Shown piece by piece: positions 46,869-60,543 of a stretch of 64,000 nucleotides of DNA. Made by a program: the position numbers and the translations under genes. Origin of the DNA: Romanomermis culicivorax (lineage: Eukaryota > Nematoda > Enoplea > Mermithida > Mermithidae); the NCBI GenBank assembly GCA_963922205.1, contig CAWUHX010000232.1:535191-599190 (forward strand), written 5' to 3'. The notes under the pieces were generated by a model that saw only the letters and a list, made by a program, of their open reading frames with translations, was not told where the DNA came from and did no database searches. How positions within the stretch are numbered: the stretch's first letter is position 1; every line of letters begins with the position of its first letter.

Positions 46869-47493
46869 TATACATCGCAAGGTAGATATTGAAATTTCTG
46901 ATTGAAAGATACCCAACACCTTCAACAAGTATGTACTACGCGCTCTTCGAAGCAAGAAATGTAGAAAACGCAAGATATACTTACAAAATAGCTGATTTCT
47001 GCCACACTATGCAAATTTTTTTTGCAAATATACTTCACTGGATAGAACTCATCAAGATCTTTCTTGCGTACAGAGAAAGTGAGGGATTCGTTCGATTTTG
47101 ATCTTTGCAATCACTCACGACAGATTTTCGAGAAAAAAGTATAGATAAGCCTTAAGGGCACTGTTATGCTATCACGATAATCATGATAATCAATCATGGT
47201 TATCATTCATCATGATAAGGTGCCGTCACACTATCACGAATTCAAGGGTCATCACGTTCTGCCATTATACAGATCTTGCCAGCCATATTCAGGTATCATC
47301 TATGCAGATAATGACCAAAAAAACTTTGTTACACATTCAAAGGTTTCAGTCAATGCGACTGCGCTTAAACGACTGCTATTCACTCAACACGTACAGCTCA
47401 TCCAACCTGGCTATTACTTCTAAAGCCTTTTATCACTTTTCAATTTACAGTTACTCAAATCATTGTATGAAAAACTGTATTCATTTACTTAAA
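46869..47493. other. Intergenic flank with a dispersed repeat and a small palindrome
   Basis: 46958-47155 is the inverted partner of 15660-15850. Near 47175-47225 ATCATGATAATCAATCATGG and following bases form an imperfect palindrome. A 62-codon minus-strand frame (with DLDEFYPVKY) covers the repeat; I cannot assign it to a gene. Confidence 0.5.
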
Positions 47494-50400
47494 TCATTTT
47501 ACGAAAAACGGACTATATATGTAATCCTCTTCCGATTTTTGTTCTAACAAGACAATTTCATTCGCGTTTTCGTTTATTTTTAATAAACTGAAGATTATAA
47601 ATCGATATATCATTAAATTAAAAATCAACAATGCAAAAGAGATAAAAAGCGAAATCATACAAAATAATGGATAGGCGCTCCAACCCCAGAAAAAGTTTGT
47701 GGATACGCATTGAACGTGCTTTATTTTAGAGGATCGATTGGCCGGCAATTATGTACAGATCTAAAAGCAAGCGCTACAAGCCTTAGTAAATCTTGAACCG
47801 AAATACGCTTTTTTTCGAGCGCAGTCATTGGAGCACAAATCATATAAGGCGATAATTTTACAATGCCGATTGCACAAATTTGTGTTAGATGACCGACGCT
47901 GTTGGTTCCGATCGTCGTTGCTCGTCTATCATTTGCTCATATCGTTGAGCGCTACTATACAGGAAGCACCGCATAAATCATTTTCAAATACAGATTTTTG
48001 CGCAGAAGATTAGAAATAAAGGTTTTTGATCTAATTTTTGTGTAAATCCGACATACCGAATTTTTCCAACTCTCGAAATAATCTTTCGGCAAAATTCGCA
48101 GCATGAAAACGTTCCGCAAGGATCTTGGCCTGCAGAAATAGTTGAGACGTCGTCACACTCCGCGATAAAATCCTTCAAGATCGAACTCTGGGCTACAGGG
48201 CAGTATTTATCCTTCAAAAATGAAAAATTAACGTAAGCCGACATTCGAAGGAGCTACGAAATTCTCAACAAACACATGAGAGCATAACATAAATGTATTG
48301 TAGCTTCGAGCTTACAAGAATCGCTTTAGAATCAAAACTAGCAACACGGGTACACTTATTGGTACGAAAGCAATAAAAGATTGCATTGGAAAGTTAAGGA
48401 ATCACCGAGAATAAAATTTTCCCAGCAAATGCTGATTCCTGTTGCCAAACTGTCTTTTTCAAATTTGCAAACATTATATAGAAAAACATACTAAGAAGCA
48501 AACACAGCGATAATAAATCTTATTTTCTAGAAGATAATTCGTCTTTGTTATCGCGACAAGACAGTTATTTGATCATAATCGCAAAATTCACTCCAGCGAA
48601 ATTTTTAGTTGAATAATTCAAACACGACTATGTACTCGTAGAGCCCAAAGATTGAAAAATGAAATTTTGCTGACCAAACAAAAAATTTATTTGTACCTTA
48701 CGGACGAAATAGCAAGAAAAACCTAACCTTAATTATTTCGTAAGCGTCCATGATAATCGAAATGAAGAGCGACAAAACGATGTAGATGAACAAACTGATG
48801 AAAATGTAGAGATAAATCCTTGCGAACCAAACGACACTCGCGTTTTCCTCGGCCGTAGTCGTAAAAGTGGCGAACATGTCGTCGCCATTGATCAATGCAA
48901 ACAAACATTCAGAGGTGGTCATTAAATCTCGGAACTGGATGAAATGAAAAGACGAATACGTAGCGAGATGAATATTTTTAAAAAATAACGACATTCGCAC
49001 TAACTATTTTGGCGAAATGAGTGTTTTGGGTCATGCTTAAAGTGAACTATTGCCATAATTGTAGCTGTCAAAATAGTTATTTGGTTTCGACTTCGACGTT
49101 GAATGAGAAAATTGTTATTGTTCAATGTATTTTCTGTTGAGGCAACCTCTTTCCGTCACGACGTCAGTATGAGATAAGCCCGGTTCGGAGTCTGAACTCG
49201 AGACTAAATTTCGATTTCTCAACTGGCAAGAACCTGTGCTATTACGTAGCACTGTGTTTAAATCATTTCTTAAACGCAATAAATCTATGTCCAGAAAATT
49301 GAACATTTTCGAAAATTATGAGGAAACTCGCATCGTTTTTCGACTAACCATATTTGTAAGAAATTTTTTCAGAATGTGGAAAAAATTGGGGTTTTTGGAC
49401 AAATGCTGAACAAATTTTTGAGACTCTTGACGAACCTTTTTTAATTAAAAAAATGTAGATATATGGATCGGAAAAAAATGAAGGTTCATCACAAAATTTG
49501 TTTGCCAAATTAACGGTTATGTAGGATCATTGTCATTATCCTTATCATTACTGGCATTATCGGGTGCCTGCGCAGTATTAAAATACGATTATGTTGCTCA
49601 AGTGTTTCGAAGTGCTGAAATGATGCAAAATTGCAAAAAAAAAATTCACAAAGTTGCAAAATTTATGTTCTACGGACAATGCCTAAAGGTCTTACGACTA
49701 GAGTTGTTTTGTACTTTACAAACAAAACGGTCCAGAGTACAAAGGAAAATTTTAGTGCAAAAAAACTTTTCGTCACACGACAGCAGTCAGTATTCAATAT
49801 CAATGGACTTGTTAGGACTTGTTTGTTATGCGTCCGCGATAAACTAGCAGCTATGGCATGATAATAAAAGCTTTTTATAGAGTATTTTACTAGTGCATGT
49901 TCTGTGCCTCATGATCAACTCTTTTGTGTGTGTGCATTCGTAGTTTTTTTTATGTGTCTTGTGGAAATAGCCAACATTCATATTTCACATCATCTTTGTT
50001 GTATTACAATGAGAGCTTTTTCCAGCAAATTTCAGGAAATTTTCGCAAATTTTGGAGTACAAACGGTTTTTGAGAGGGTTTGTACCAGTACAAATGGACC
50101 AACCACAAATGTGGAAACAATGGAGGAAATTATCGAAGATAAGTTCTTCAAGAGTGGGACGAGACATTTTAGACGACGAAAACTCTTAAAGGTCAATCGA
50201 TTAATAAAGACGACATGCTAAAGACTGCGCCTGGGCTGGATTAATGCAAACAATGATTGCTATAAACAATTTAGAGGTTTGACTCGACTAAAATGCACCA
50301 GAATGCATATTTTGGATTAAGAAACCTCACAATTTCTTCGCCAATTGTCAAAAAAAAAAATTTCAAAAATTTTGATTACGAAAAACATCGGTTTGGTGAA

Positions 50401-53400
50401 AAAATAGTGCTAAGAAATACTTGAATTATGTCGCAATCTGTTACACCACCACTCAATAATGAGGTGCATATATCAAAAACCAAATTTAACAGTGCATGTG
50501 CCACATTCGCGCGAAGCGGCGTAAAATTTTGGAATTTTTCAAAGTCAAATATCTCAAAATTGTTTTAAAAAAGTACCTAAAATTTGACTTTCCCGCTTTT
50601 CCAAATTTCTAAAAAATACGAGTTATATTTTCCGGTTGATGACCATCCTGCTTGGCCTAATATTCACCTTCATGTGATAAGGTCCCATGATAATCCATCC
50701 GCAAAATAGAAAACCCATATAAACAAGACCCGCACAAACCGTGAATCGTAAAACGTTCGGCATAGCCCGTTTCATTGTGAGTATCAAAATCTAGAAAAAA
50801 TGAAAAAGTTCAACTTAGAGAGTGAAGTAAAACAGATGAATAATAAGAGTTTACGTTATAGTGCGAAAAGAATCCTAAGTAACGTAAAACACCAATCCAT
50901 ACGAACAATACTCCGAGGCCGAGGAGCATGCCAGTCAAATTGAACAAGGCTGAACCCAAAATCTGCGAACAATATAAAACCGAAGACAACATTGAAAAAC
51001 AAAACTATCGGTTTTTCCCATTTCCGTGTAGAATACACAATGTACAACGCTAATAGGTGTTTAAAAAATATGAGATTTGTAAGATTCATCAATATATTAA
51101 AGGCCGTAGTTACTATGGCGGATGTGATAAAACGCTGCAAACAGTAGTAAAACTCCAACAGATGTCAAAATATTAAATCGAAAAAGGTTTTGAAAAGTGC
51201 TTCCAAAACAAACAGTTAAAAAAAACATGGGGATACACCACGTTCCAGTTTTCATTATGTTAAAAGCTAGTGATGGGTGATTTTAGAATATATTTAGCCG
51301 AAATCATAAACTCTAAACTAATTTTATTTTGGTGAAATAACAGAAAATAATAAAGAATAAATGAAGTCAACTAAAACGTAGCTGTGCATATTTCGATTTG
51401 GAATGTTCACTTCCAGACAGTTTCCACAATATCGCACTAATATTTTCCATTCTTTTGAATAAATTCATAACGGTCAGTAGGTTTCTCCGCTTGCATCTGC
51501 TATTCTATCTGCTTACTTTATATTCGATGCTGAATTTACAAATAACTCCGATAATTAGGAAGACGTCGTTAACTATGATAAAAATGTACCAAGCATTCAG
51601 GAAGTATAACTCTTCGTCACGCGTTAACCGAACGTTGAAAGTATTAAGGAAGTAGCGTTTCGTCCTCTACAAATATTTTCGAAAATCAAGGAAGCTACGA
51701 AGCATAGAAAGACTATTCACTCGATGAAGTACGCACCAGCTTCAGTTGATTAGCTCTAATAAGGCATCGGGCGCACAATACGATTGATAAGTAGCATATC
51801 ATCGTAACGACTATATCCACTAGAACAGTACCGATTTTAAAGCCTTTGGTCATGTCTTGAATTTGAAAAAAGTCAAATGTTATAGAAAATGCGAAAAAAC
51901 AGTAACAGAAAAAAATTCAAATATTTGAAACATTAGAATTCGGAAATAATGTCACCTGCATATAAAACGTCACCGGAGCAAGTAGAATATTGTAACGCAT
52001 TCTTCAAATCAATCAGTACCTTGCCACTATGTTTTGAATTATCAAACAATATTTCGACTTGCATGAAAAAGCAATCAGGCAAATAATTAGTGGCCTGATT
52101 ATAACGCACGTGGATGCATTTCAGCCCAAAAGATAACGAAGCATCGATGAAACTAAAAATATGTGGAATATTAAAATCAGAACAAAGACCAAAAGAGAGA
52201 AAATATTACCGTGTGTGATTAATATGTAAATGTTGAGATGATAGGAAATCGTTCATAGAAAAATTATCAGCTTTTGTCGATCCGTCCCAAGGAATATTAC
52301 GGCAATCTAGAAGGTAAAAAAGAAAATTTTATCTAGACGTTGGGAGTTAAACTTTTAGCGCGATTTTTTCGAGTACGTTTCGGAATTTTGAACCTGTGAA
52401 CGAGAGAGTTACAAAGTATAGTTGGAAAATGGAATGCGCAAGTACATCAAGACACTAGACATCTAGCAATGAGAGCGATGTTACATAGATTTTTTCGAGT
52501 AATCCGAAAAAAATACCAGTAGAGTAACTTGAAATTTTTTCCTTCTAACTCACTCGACTTCACGGCAGTATTCAGACGATAAGTATCGCTCGAAGTATTT
52601 AATTCCACGGCAGCTAACTCTCGAATGCAAAACTTAATATTCGGTTCATCGCCTTTTTGATTCACTCCATACATCCAGAGACCGAAAGTCGTAGTGTTTA
52701 GTTTAAAATACTAAAAAATTGACCAGTTTTTATGGAAAATTCGACAAAAATAGCGGAACTTTACTTGTTGAACCGCGTGATCCAAGTGTTCATAAAGCGA
52801 AGATATGTCGTACAAGGAATAAGGGGGCAAACTGGGCGGATAGGCCCTAACATCACGGCTATCTTCCCAATTAGCCAACATAAGATGACGCAGAGAAGAA
52901 ATGGAGTGATCGATGAATTCCACGTGAGACATTCTCATGTCACCAAATAATATAACCTGGAAAATAACATGAGGGATGCTAATAGACACACCTAGACAAA
53001 CAATATTGGTTAATCCGGTTATATCTAATCCAAAAGCTCAGCTTGTTTCCGAATCTTTTCACTGATTGCACAGATTAACAGGAGTAGAACGCATAAATAT
53101 AATTAGGCTTGTGATGCACTGTTTTTTGTACGAGCCTCCTAGTACATGTACAAAGATCGGCCAAAAAATCTTTGTGCAAAAAAACCCATGATTTTGCTTG
53201 TATTTTTGTGCAAACCTTCTTCCTGTTGAGTTCATGTGCTTCATATATCGCACAAAAGTACACGGTATTGAAGAATTATAACTTATCCAAGAAACATGAG
53301 GTTCAAATTATCTTTCAAAAAACGTACCTTTATCATTTACAAATTTAAAAAAATACGCATGCCTTCATAAATTTAAATTTAAACTTGAAATTTCTGAAAA

Positions 53401-56400
53401 TTACTTCCTGATGATTCTGAATTCAGATTCGGCTTCATGTTGAAAAGTAGTTACAAAAATTGGGATATTGACCTTCTAAAATGCTCTTTTTTCATGTCGA
53501 ACCCCCCAATATTTTTTCCTTTTCTGAAAATTATTTCCAGAAGAGTACGATTTGGGAAAAAACAGTGGAGAAGCGTTTTAAAACTCGACAAAATCATTTT
53601 GTAATTTGTACAAAAATACCAAAAAATCTTTGTACGGAGCCAGAAATGTTTTTCTCGTGCAAAAAAAACAATGGTGTGAAGTGAAGAAACTCCTAGCCAA
53701 GGGCAGGGTTTTTTCAGCACAGTGCACACTTTTTTGCTGTGCGAAAAAATTTTTAAGCATTTTTCGCACAGAGAACCGAATTTTTTTGGCGTTTCTACTG
53801 CTGGCATTGATGAAAAGATCAATTTTGATGCAATTTAAGAGGTGAAAATTACAAATTTTTTCCGCGCTTCTGGCCGGTAATGACAATGACCTATAATATT
53901 CATTATAGTCATACATGTAATTGGTGGGAAGTGCTATGGGAACCCCCCCCCCAGAAATCTTCGACCATATGGCTAACCATTGGGCGATCGCCCCCCCCCC
54001 AGGAGTTTACAATCCTATGGCTAGCCATATGGTAGCCGTAGGGACCCCCATACTTTTTGTCTGAAAAATACTGAAAAATGTTAATTTTTTGATGAAAAAT
54101 ATCAATTTTTGAGCAAAAAATGGTCAAAAATGTGAATTTTCTGAGCGCTCCGCGCCAGTAACAAATTTTTTCGGTCTTTTTTTGAAAAAAATTACTATTT
54201 TTCAACTATTTTCTGGACCCTTTTCGTGAAAAAATCGTTTTTTGCGTGAGAGACCCCTCCCCCCATAATTTTAGGAATTACTGGCCCCCGGCCCAAAAAA
54301 AGTCGTCGGACCCCCCTTCCAGACCTCGCGGCTCGTAACATGTACGATTAGAGTAAAGCTGCAGCACAACCAACATGAAGTTTAGTTTCACTTGTCAACT
54401 ATTCTTGATTGCTTCATGAATCCGCTATGCCCCATCTCATATTAAAGTGAGAGAGACTCAACACTTCCTTTGAAAATACAGTGACAATTGGAATTTTCGA
54501 AATGAATATGGAATTGTTGATTTTTCTCACATTTCTTCATACAGGAATTTAATACCATCATTGTTCCACTGAAAATCTAAACCGAGAATATATAAAATTA
54601 TTTCTAGAATACACTTCGGACATTTCATAGACTTATATGTCCTAAAATACTTCGGTGCTACGTGAAAGTTACGTTCAAAGTTTATATACATGAATGATTT
54701 AAAGTTCCTCATCTCATTTATCAATCGGTAATTTTCAGTATTCGATTTGGATTTTGTTAGAAATTGAAATTTTTTATTGATCCTCATACATTCTTTCTCT
54801 TGCTTGAAGTTTTCTGGACATGATGAACACAAATTTTTACATTGGGAAGGAATGAGTACACAGTTACGAGTGAAAATGTAAAGCTTTTGTTTTATAGATA
54901 AGGATTGAAAACTTTCATTTCCCAGCGTTTAGAATATTAAAATCCAGAAACTGAATCAATTGGAATCTATACATTTTCATCTCTAATGACGGAAATGCCA
55001 GCAGCAACTATTTTTTTGCTCGATCATTCTAAAATAATGTTATCGAGTTAGAAAAACGAATACATTTGAAAATTTTCTTGACAATCTACAACTTTCACCC
55101 ATTTCCAGCATGTTTCAAATAATTTTAACTTGCAATGAAAAAAAAATTTCGCGGGTGGAGAAATTTTTGAGTCATTTTCGCACAGTGAATATGAAGGCGT
55201 GCGGAAAAATCCCTGGCCGAGAGTCACCGCATCACGTACCATGGTGTCGGTGACTATCCTAGAATGAGCAGACAGCGACAGGATACCTGAATTCAGGGAA
55301 ATCAGGGCATCTGTCCGACCAAACCCTCACTTTTATCACAGCACAACCTAAAAAAATATAAATTTTCAGGCTTCAAGTGGCTAATATGATCAACAAGTTT
55401 GGAGCAAGTCGTTTTTTTGCTTGCTTCACACTTGTTGACTTGATCAAATTATACATACTATGTTTATACATACTTGATCAAATTATACGTACTATGTAAA
55501 TGATCGTCGAAAAAAATTCAGCATAAAAAAACTGTTTCAATAAAATCAGTTCTTCCATAAAACATGACTTGGCGTTGAAAAACAGGTCGTCTGGTATTGG
55601 AAGCGACATCATCAGGTTATTGAGTTGCATCTAGTTGAATACATTGTCTTCATAGGCATGTTTTTCATTAGAAATAGAGTGCATTTTCAGAACAGTTCGA
55701 GCCAACAACACTAAAAACGATAAAAATACACTTTTCAAATCAAACCAAATCAAATACTATAAATTTCAAAAATTATTCCTGGACGTTAACAGCAAACCAA
55801 TTTTCGTTCAACAGGGTATTGAACGGGCAAAGATTTGCAACAGATCAATTTTCTAAAAGTGAAATAAACGTTTATGACCAACCAGAATAATACTCGATGA
55901 GAAAAACAGTCAATCAATCAAGGTATGAACTAGCCTTGACATAATGTCTCACTATCTTCAAAAAAATATACAAAATAAGCCGTTTGTCATGTACTGAGAG
56001 CACTGAGGCATTCTAACTTCAAAAGTAATAGTTAAGATATTTAAAAAAATCTTAAATAAATTTTGCTATATTTAGTTTTTAGAACATTCCAATTAGGCAT
56101 ATAGATCTATATCGCCATTATTAAAAAGGTCGAAGAAAAGAAGCCGAAGAAAGCCTTCAAATTTACTGTCGCATAGTGTGCACAGGCACGAAACAAATTT
56201 CCATCCACTCCTTACTTGAAGAGTTACGGCAAAGATTTTGAGAAGTTGTAATGAAAATTTCCACGGAAACCTGCGCCTAACGCGACACTTTTCTACTGGA
56301 TCCATAAAGAAGAATTTCAAGTCCTTCCGTAAAGTCTCGTCCGTAACGCTCTGTCTGAAAAATGTTACGGTTAATCCAGAAAAAGGTAAGCAGCGAAATG

Positions 56401-57189
56401 ATACAAGTTCATTTTTTTGATTTTCAAATTTGTTTGGAATTCCTATCTTTTTGATTGAGGTAAGGTTGAAGAAATAGATCAATATTAAACAATATCTCTT
56501 GATGATTCTTCGGTTTGAACATATAAAATATCCTTCACTTAGATGCTTGAATCAAAACTTGTTTTGAAAATTTTCTCAAAAATGAACGGTATTCTAAAAA
56601 GTTACACGAACTATTCTTTCCATATGTATACATGGGGATTGAGGGGGGACCTCCTTCCGAGAACCATACGTATACCCAAATGTTGAGATATACCCGACTC
56701 AACGGTTTTACTCCGACCGTCTACGGTACACGTTTGAAACAGTAAAAATGTAGATTTTGTTTGTCTTGAACACTGTTCATGTTTCGAGGAATCCGAATTC
56801 AAAAAATGCCCGTTTCGTTATTGAAGCAGAATTCAAACGGATTAACATTCTAAATACTTCAGATTTCGGCGATCAAAATGCAACGAATCGTTGGACGCCG
56901 ATGACGAAAGTCGACCCGAATTAGCACGTCGAGCGCTACGTATTTTGTGGCTAGTTGATTCTTCAACAGTCGATTGACGCCGCAAAACTGTCGCATTACG
57001 AGACGTTCCATCCGAAAACGATCGTAAATCGTCAGCAGCAACTGCGGTGTCGCTTTCCGTCGCTAAACATCCATGGCGATCGGATCTTTCTAGATCACCG
57101 TCACCGTCGCTTTCGCCGGTCTGCAGTTCGACTTCGGCAGCGTCCTGTGTGCTGCGCAATGTTGCATGAGCGACTTGTACAGTTTGCAT
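47494..57189 (-). CDS. Trpml: Mucolipin / TRPML cation channel, 13 coding exons
   Basis: Endolysosomal cation channel of the TRPML family. Coding exons in transcript order: 57189-56858, 56354-56216, 52956-52765, 52710-52554, 52306-52210, 52152-51956, 51855-51737, 51666-51517, 50962-50855, 50790-50668, 48934-48728, 48211-48057, 47587-47494. All introns are GT-AG, phases agree and the sum is 2070 nt. Exon 2 has the conserved amino-terminal block ([13 protein letters not shown], then the first membrane helix). Exons 3-6 form the luminal domain between helices 1 and 2, with [15 protein letters not shown] and HSG. Exons 7-10 hold helices 2-5 ([28 protein letters not shown]). Exon 11 holds the pore [11 protein letters not shown] and helix 6. 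Exon 12 ends in a Cys-rich segment and exon 13 carries a dileucine-like tail (NEIVLLEQ). The exon 1 product is Ser- and acid-rich; its start is the least certain part. No break seen. Confidence 0.93.
48935..50667 (-). other. Mucolipin intron 10
   Basis: 1.7 kb between the GT after MGPYHMK and the polypyrimidine-AG before FRDLMTT. AT-rich with short fortuitous frames; no gene seen inside. Confidence 0.8.
52957..56215 (-). other. Mucolipin intron 2, contains a foldback-half repeat
   Basis: 3.26 kb between donor GTAAGG (after VTLQ) and acceptor TTTTCCAG (before VILFGD). It holds the repeat at 53915-54345 and otherwise AT-rich sequence. A stretch at 53160-53860 has repeated TTTGTGCAAAAAAA-like motifs. 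No nested gene seen. Confidence 0.8.
53915..54345 (+). repeat. Foldback-family repeat, single arm
   Basis: Begins near TACATGTAATTGGTGGG, continues with CTATGGGAACCCCCCCC, GGCTAGCCATATGGTAGCC, a GAAAAATACTGAAAAATG segment and a CCCCTCCCCCCATAATTTTA-like segment, and ends near CTCGTAACATGTA. Matching single arms lie at 57710-58115 and 60127-60533, and an inverted arm at 57325-57710. Confidence 0.8.
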
Positions 57190-57324
57190 CGTGTGTTTTC
57201 TAGCTTGATAATTTTTTGCGCATTTGGAAGAATCTAAAATATGTAAGGGTGTACCTACATACGTACAGAAAACGATAAAAATGTAATTTACAAAAATATG
57301 ACGAGACCTATTTTGTAGATTATA

Positions 57325-58115
57325 ATATACTTTTAGCGGGACCCGAGGTCTGGGGGGTCGGTCCACTTTTTTGGGCCGGGTGCCAGTTACATCTAAAATT
57401 TTGGGGGGGAGTGGTTTCTGAAGGAAAAAAATGGATTTTTTCACCAAAAAAGTCCGAAAAATAGATCAAAAAATAGTAAATTTTTCTAAAAAGACCGAAA
57501 AAATGTGTTCATGACGCGAAGAGCCGAGAAAATTGACGTTTTTGACCATTCTTTGTTCAAAAAATTGACATTTTTGAGTATTTTTTCGACCAAAAATATG
57601 GGGGGTCGCCACGGCTACTATATGGCTAGCCGTAGGATTGGAAAACCCTGGGGGAGGCGATTTTTGACGATTTATGGGTGGAAGATTCCCATAGCATCCA
57701 TACATGTAATTGGGGGGGAGTGCTATGGGACCCCCCCAGAAATCGTCGACCATATGGCTAGCCATTGGGCGACATCCCCCAGGATTTTCCAATCCTAAGG
57801 CTAGCCATATGGTAGCCCTAGGGACCCCCATAGTTTTAGTCGGAATCATACTGAAAAATGTCATTTTTTCCATGAAAAATGTCAATTTTTGAACAAAAAA
57901 TGGTCAAAAACGCGCTATAAGTACATATTTTATCATTTTTTAGACAAAAATTACTACTCTTTAAACCGTTTTTCGGACATTTTTCATGGAAAAAATCGAA
58001 TTTTTTTTCCTTCCGGGACCCCTCCACCCAAAATTTTGGGAATTACTGACCCCCGGCTCCAAAAAAGTGCTCCAATCCCCCCCGGACCTCGGAGCTCCGT
58101 TACATGTATGATAGC
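57325..58115. mobile_element. Foldback element with two arms of about 390 bp
   Basis: 57325-57710 and 57710-58115 are inverted copies of the same repeat arm, meeting near CATACATGTAATTGG. The outer ends are GGTCTGG and GGACCTCGGAGCTC-like. The arrangement would fold into a large hairpin. It lies about 140 bp upstream of the mucolipin start codon. Confidence 0.78.
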
Positions 58116-58942
58116 ATCGTTCCAATTATATGTATGCTGGGTCATTCCATGTCAAGTGGTCAAGGGGTCCCCGCGCGACCACCTCAGATTTTGCTGAAAT
58201 TTTGTGTGAAGGACTCTACATGTCCTGAAGGAACATTCCCAAAATATTAGCTTCTGATGTGCAATATTAATGGAGCTATGGTCACCTAATTGACCTCATA
58301 CCCAAACTTGTAACCATATGCATGTGAAATTATGTTGATTTCATATCTTTATAATTCTGAAGATTTTTTTCCAAAAATGGTATAAATTCATTTTCTTATA
58401 GCTTGCAATATTCTCTTTCTCATGAAATCAATACCGAATTTTACATCCAGCATCCAAGAAGTGTAAAGTGTTTAAAAAATGACAAAAAATTTGTGTGCTC
58501 CGAAAAATGTCAACTTTGCTCAGTTATGACAAGCAAAGAAAAGAAGATGTGAACCTGTAACTTTACTCACATGACCTATTGGTGATTGTGTTTAAACTCA
58601 ATTAGTTTCGACTGGCTAGTCATTTGGTTAGTTTACAATTTGAGGACACAGTTTCAATTTTGTGTAAACTAGCAAAAAGTAAGGTATGTTTAAACCAATT
58701 TTGCAAAAAAGAATCACCAATTTTTTTTTAAACTGGTTCGATCGGAAAGAGCATAGTTTAAGCTCGTTAGACAACCAAGGTCGATCTACTAAAGCTCTGG
58801 TATAAGGCCCGAAAAATCATGATGAAGTTGCTGTCCTTGCCATGGTAACAATATAATGTTATAACATGTAAGTCGACATTGAAACTAGTGCTACTTTGCA
58901 AATTTATTATTTTGGCTTGAGGTAGTACCATAGCGTAACAAT

Positions 58943-59164
58943 CTACACATTTCCACATTTTCTAATCACATTCTTTAGCACTTTCTCATCAAATCTGTCC
59001 TGTCGACCAGAAGAGGTAACAGACGGTGGCAGCAAAATGCACAATAAATGCTGCTCAAGGATCCAGCAGATATCTTGTCTTTCAGGCCAATGAAATGACA
59101 CAGCTGGACCATGGGAATGCATAAATTTGACTAGCGCATCATTTTGCAGGGCCGAAATTTCCAA
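58943..59164 (-). pseudogene. Transposase carboxy-terminal fragment
   Basis: It has VKFMHSHGPAVSFHWP and ILLPPSVTSSGRQDRFDE, consistent in type with the end of the same transposase as 59603-60004. It lies just inside the left inverted repeat. Confidence 0.55.
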
Positions 59165-59602
59165 AACATTGCCCGTCCACTATTTATTGTCATAAATACA
59201 GGCAACATAACAACCTGCAATTATTCAGTTGATTGCATGAATGTGTAAATAAGGAAAGTAAATAATTTCAGATCAACAACATTGCTCGAAATTTTAGCAA
59301 TAAAACTTGTTGTATCATTAAAAACTCGTCGAACGCAAAGAGAACTTGAATCAATTGGGATAAACTGATGATGGTCTCTTGTTCCTGCCCCAGTGCTGCT
59401 GGTTTGTTATCTGTAAAAATGTTCTATGTATTTTCACCATAACTGTATGAGCTTATTTGAACTGAAGACAACAAACTATGCCCTATAAATATTAATTTCT
59501 CAATTATAAACCTGCCTTTCTTCTTGTATTTTGGAGCTCACTCCGACCTCTTCTTTTGCGACAAATGTATACTTGATTCCATGTACATTTTGGTTGCAAA
59601 AA

Positions 59603-60004
59603 TCAAACAAATTCCTCGGCGTCAAAATTTGTTCTGATGATGAAATTCTTGTAGTTTTTATACTGAGCAGCTGAACCATCACTGAAATAATGTATTTTTG
59701 AAATGGTTGTTTGAGTCAACAAGTATTTGATCATTTTTTGAATGAAAACATGAACAGTTACTGTATCATGCTGCATATGATCACTAATAATGCAAAAATT
59801 GACCACATGAAGTTCAGCCAATAAGTCGACATAATAGACAACAAACGGATGTATGGTTGCCTGGGAGTTCTCCCAATGGAAGCCTTGAGCCCCATCTTGG
59901 ACAACAAAAGAATAGTTCTCGACAAAATCCATTAGTACTATCAATTGTGTTTCTTTCAAGCCTTCCTTTAGCGAACTTAAATACTGGCTTTGATGCTTGG
60001 ACAC
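59603..60004 (-). pseudogene. Transposase catalytic-core fragment
   Basis: It contains LIVLMDFVENYSFVVQD, FHWENSQATIHPF, a VISDHMQHDTVTVH segment and YFSDGSAAQYKNYKNF. Acidic residues in MDF and SDG at strand-like ends suit an RNase H-fold DDE/D transposase. Similar uncharacterised proteins are common in hydrozoan and arthropod genomes, from memory. The frame ends in a stop soon after. Confidence 0.62.
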
Positions 60005-60126
60005 AAAATTATGAGTAGTGAGCTTCCAAATCTTGCCTGCCAGCTATTGAACATAATTTTCCACAGTTAATGTGCAAGTATCGAGCGTTTCACGTCCATT
60101 GTTTGAATTCAATCTGCTCATCCAAA

Positions 60127-60533
60127 TCAAACCCCCCCAGAAATCGTCGACCATATGGCTAGCCATTGGGCGACCGCCCCCCCCCCCAGGATTTTCCAAT
60201 CCAATGGCTAGCCATATGGTAGCTGCAGGGACCCCATACTTTTGGTCGGAAAAATACTGAAAAATGTCAATTTTGTGATTAAAAATGTCAGTTTTTGAAC
60301 AAAAAATGGTAAAAAATGTGAATTTTCTTGGCGCTGCGCGCCATGGATACATTTTTCCGATCTTTTTAGGGAAGAATTACTATTTTTTGAACTATTTTTC
60401 GGAGTTTCTTTTGTGAAAAAATCAAATTTTTTCCCCTGAGAGACCCCTCCCCCCAAAATTTTGGAATTGTTGACCCCCAGCCCCAAAAAAGTCGCCCAAC
60501 CACCCTCCAGACCTCAGGGCTCCGTCACATGTA
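60127..60533 (+). repeat. Foldback-family arm nested in the 5.6 kb transposon
   Basis: A single arm, very similar to 57710-58115 and 53915-54345, from the ACCCCCCCAGAAATCGTCGA segment to CTCCGTCACATGTA. It interrupts the transposase interior. Confidence 0.8.
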
Positions 60534-60543
60534 TGTATGCTAC

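Noticed and set aside
49904-50221. Nested gene in mucolipin intron 10
   Set aside because: Plus-strand frame of 105 codons without domain, start context or splice support in AT-rich intron sequence.
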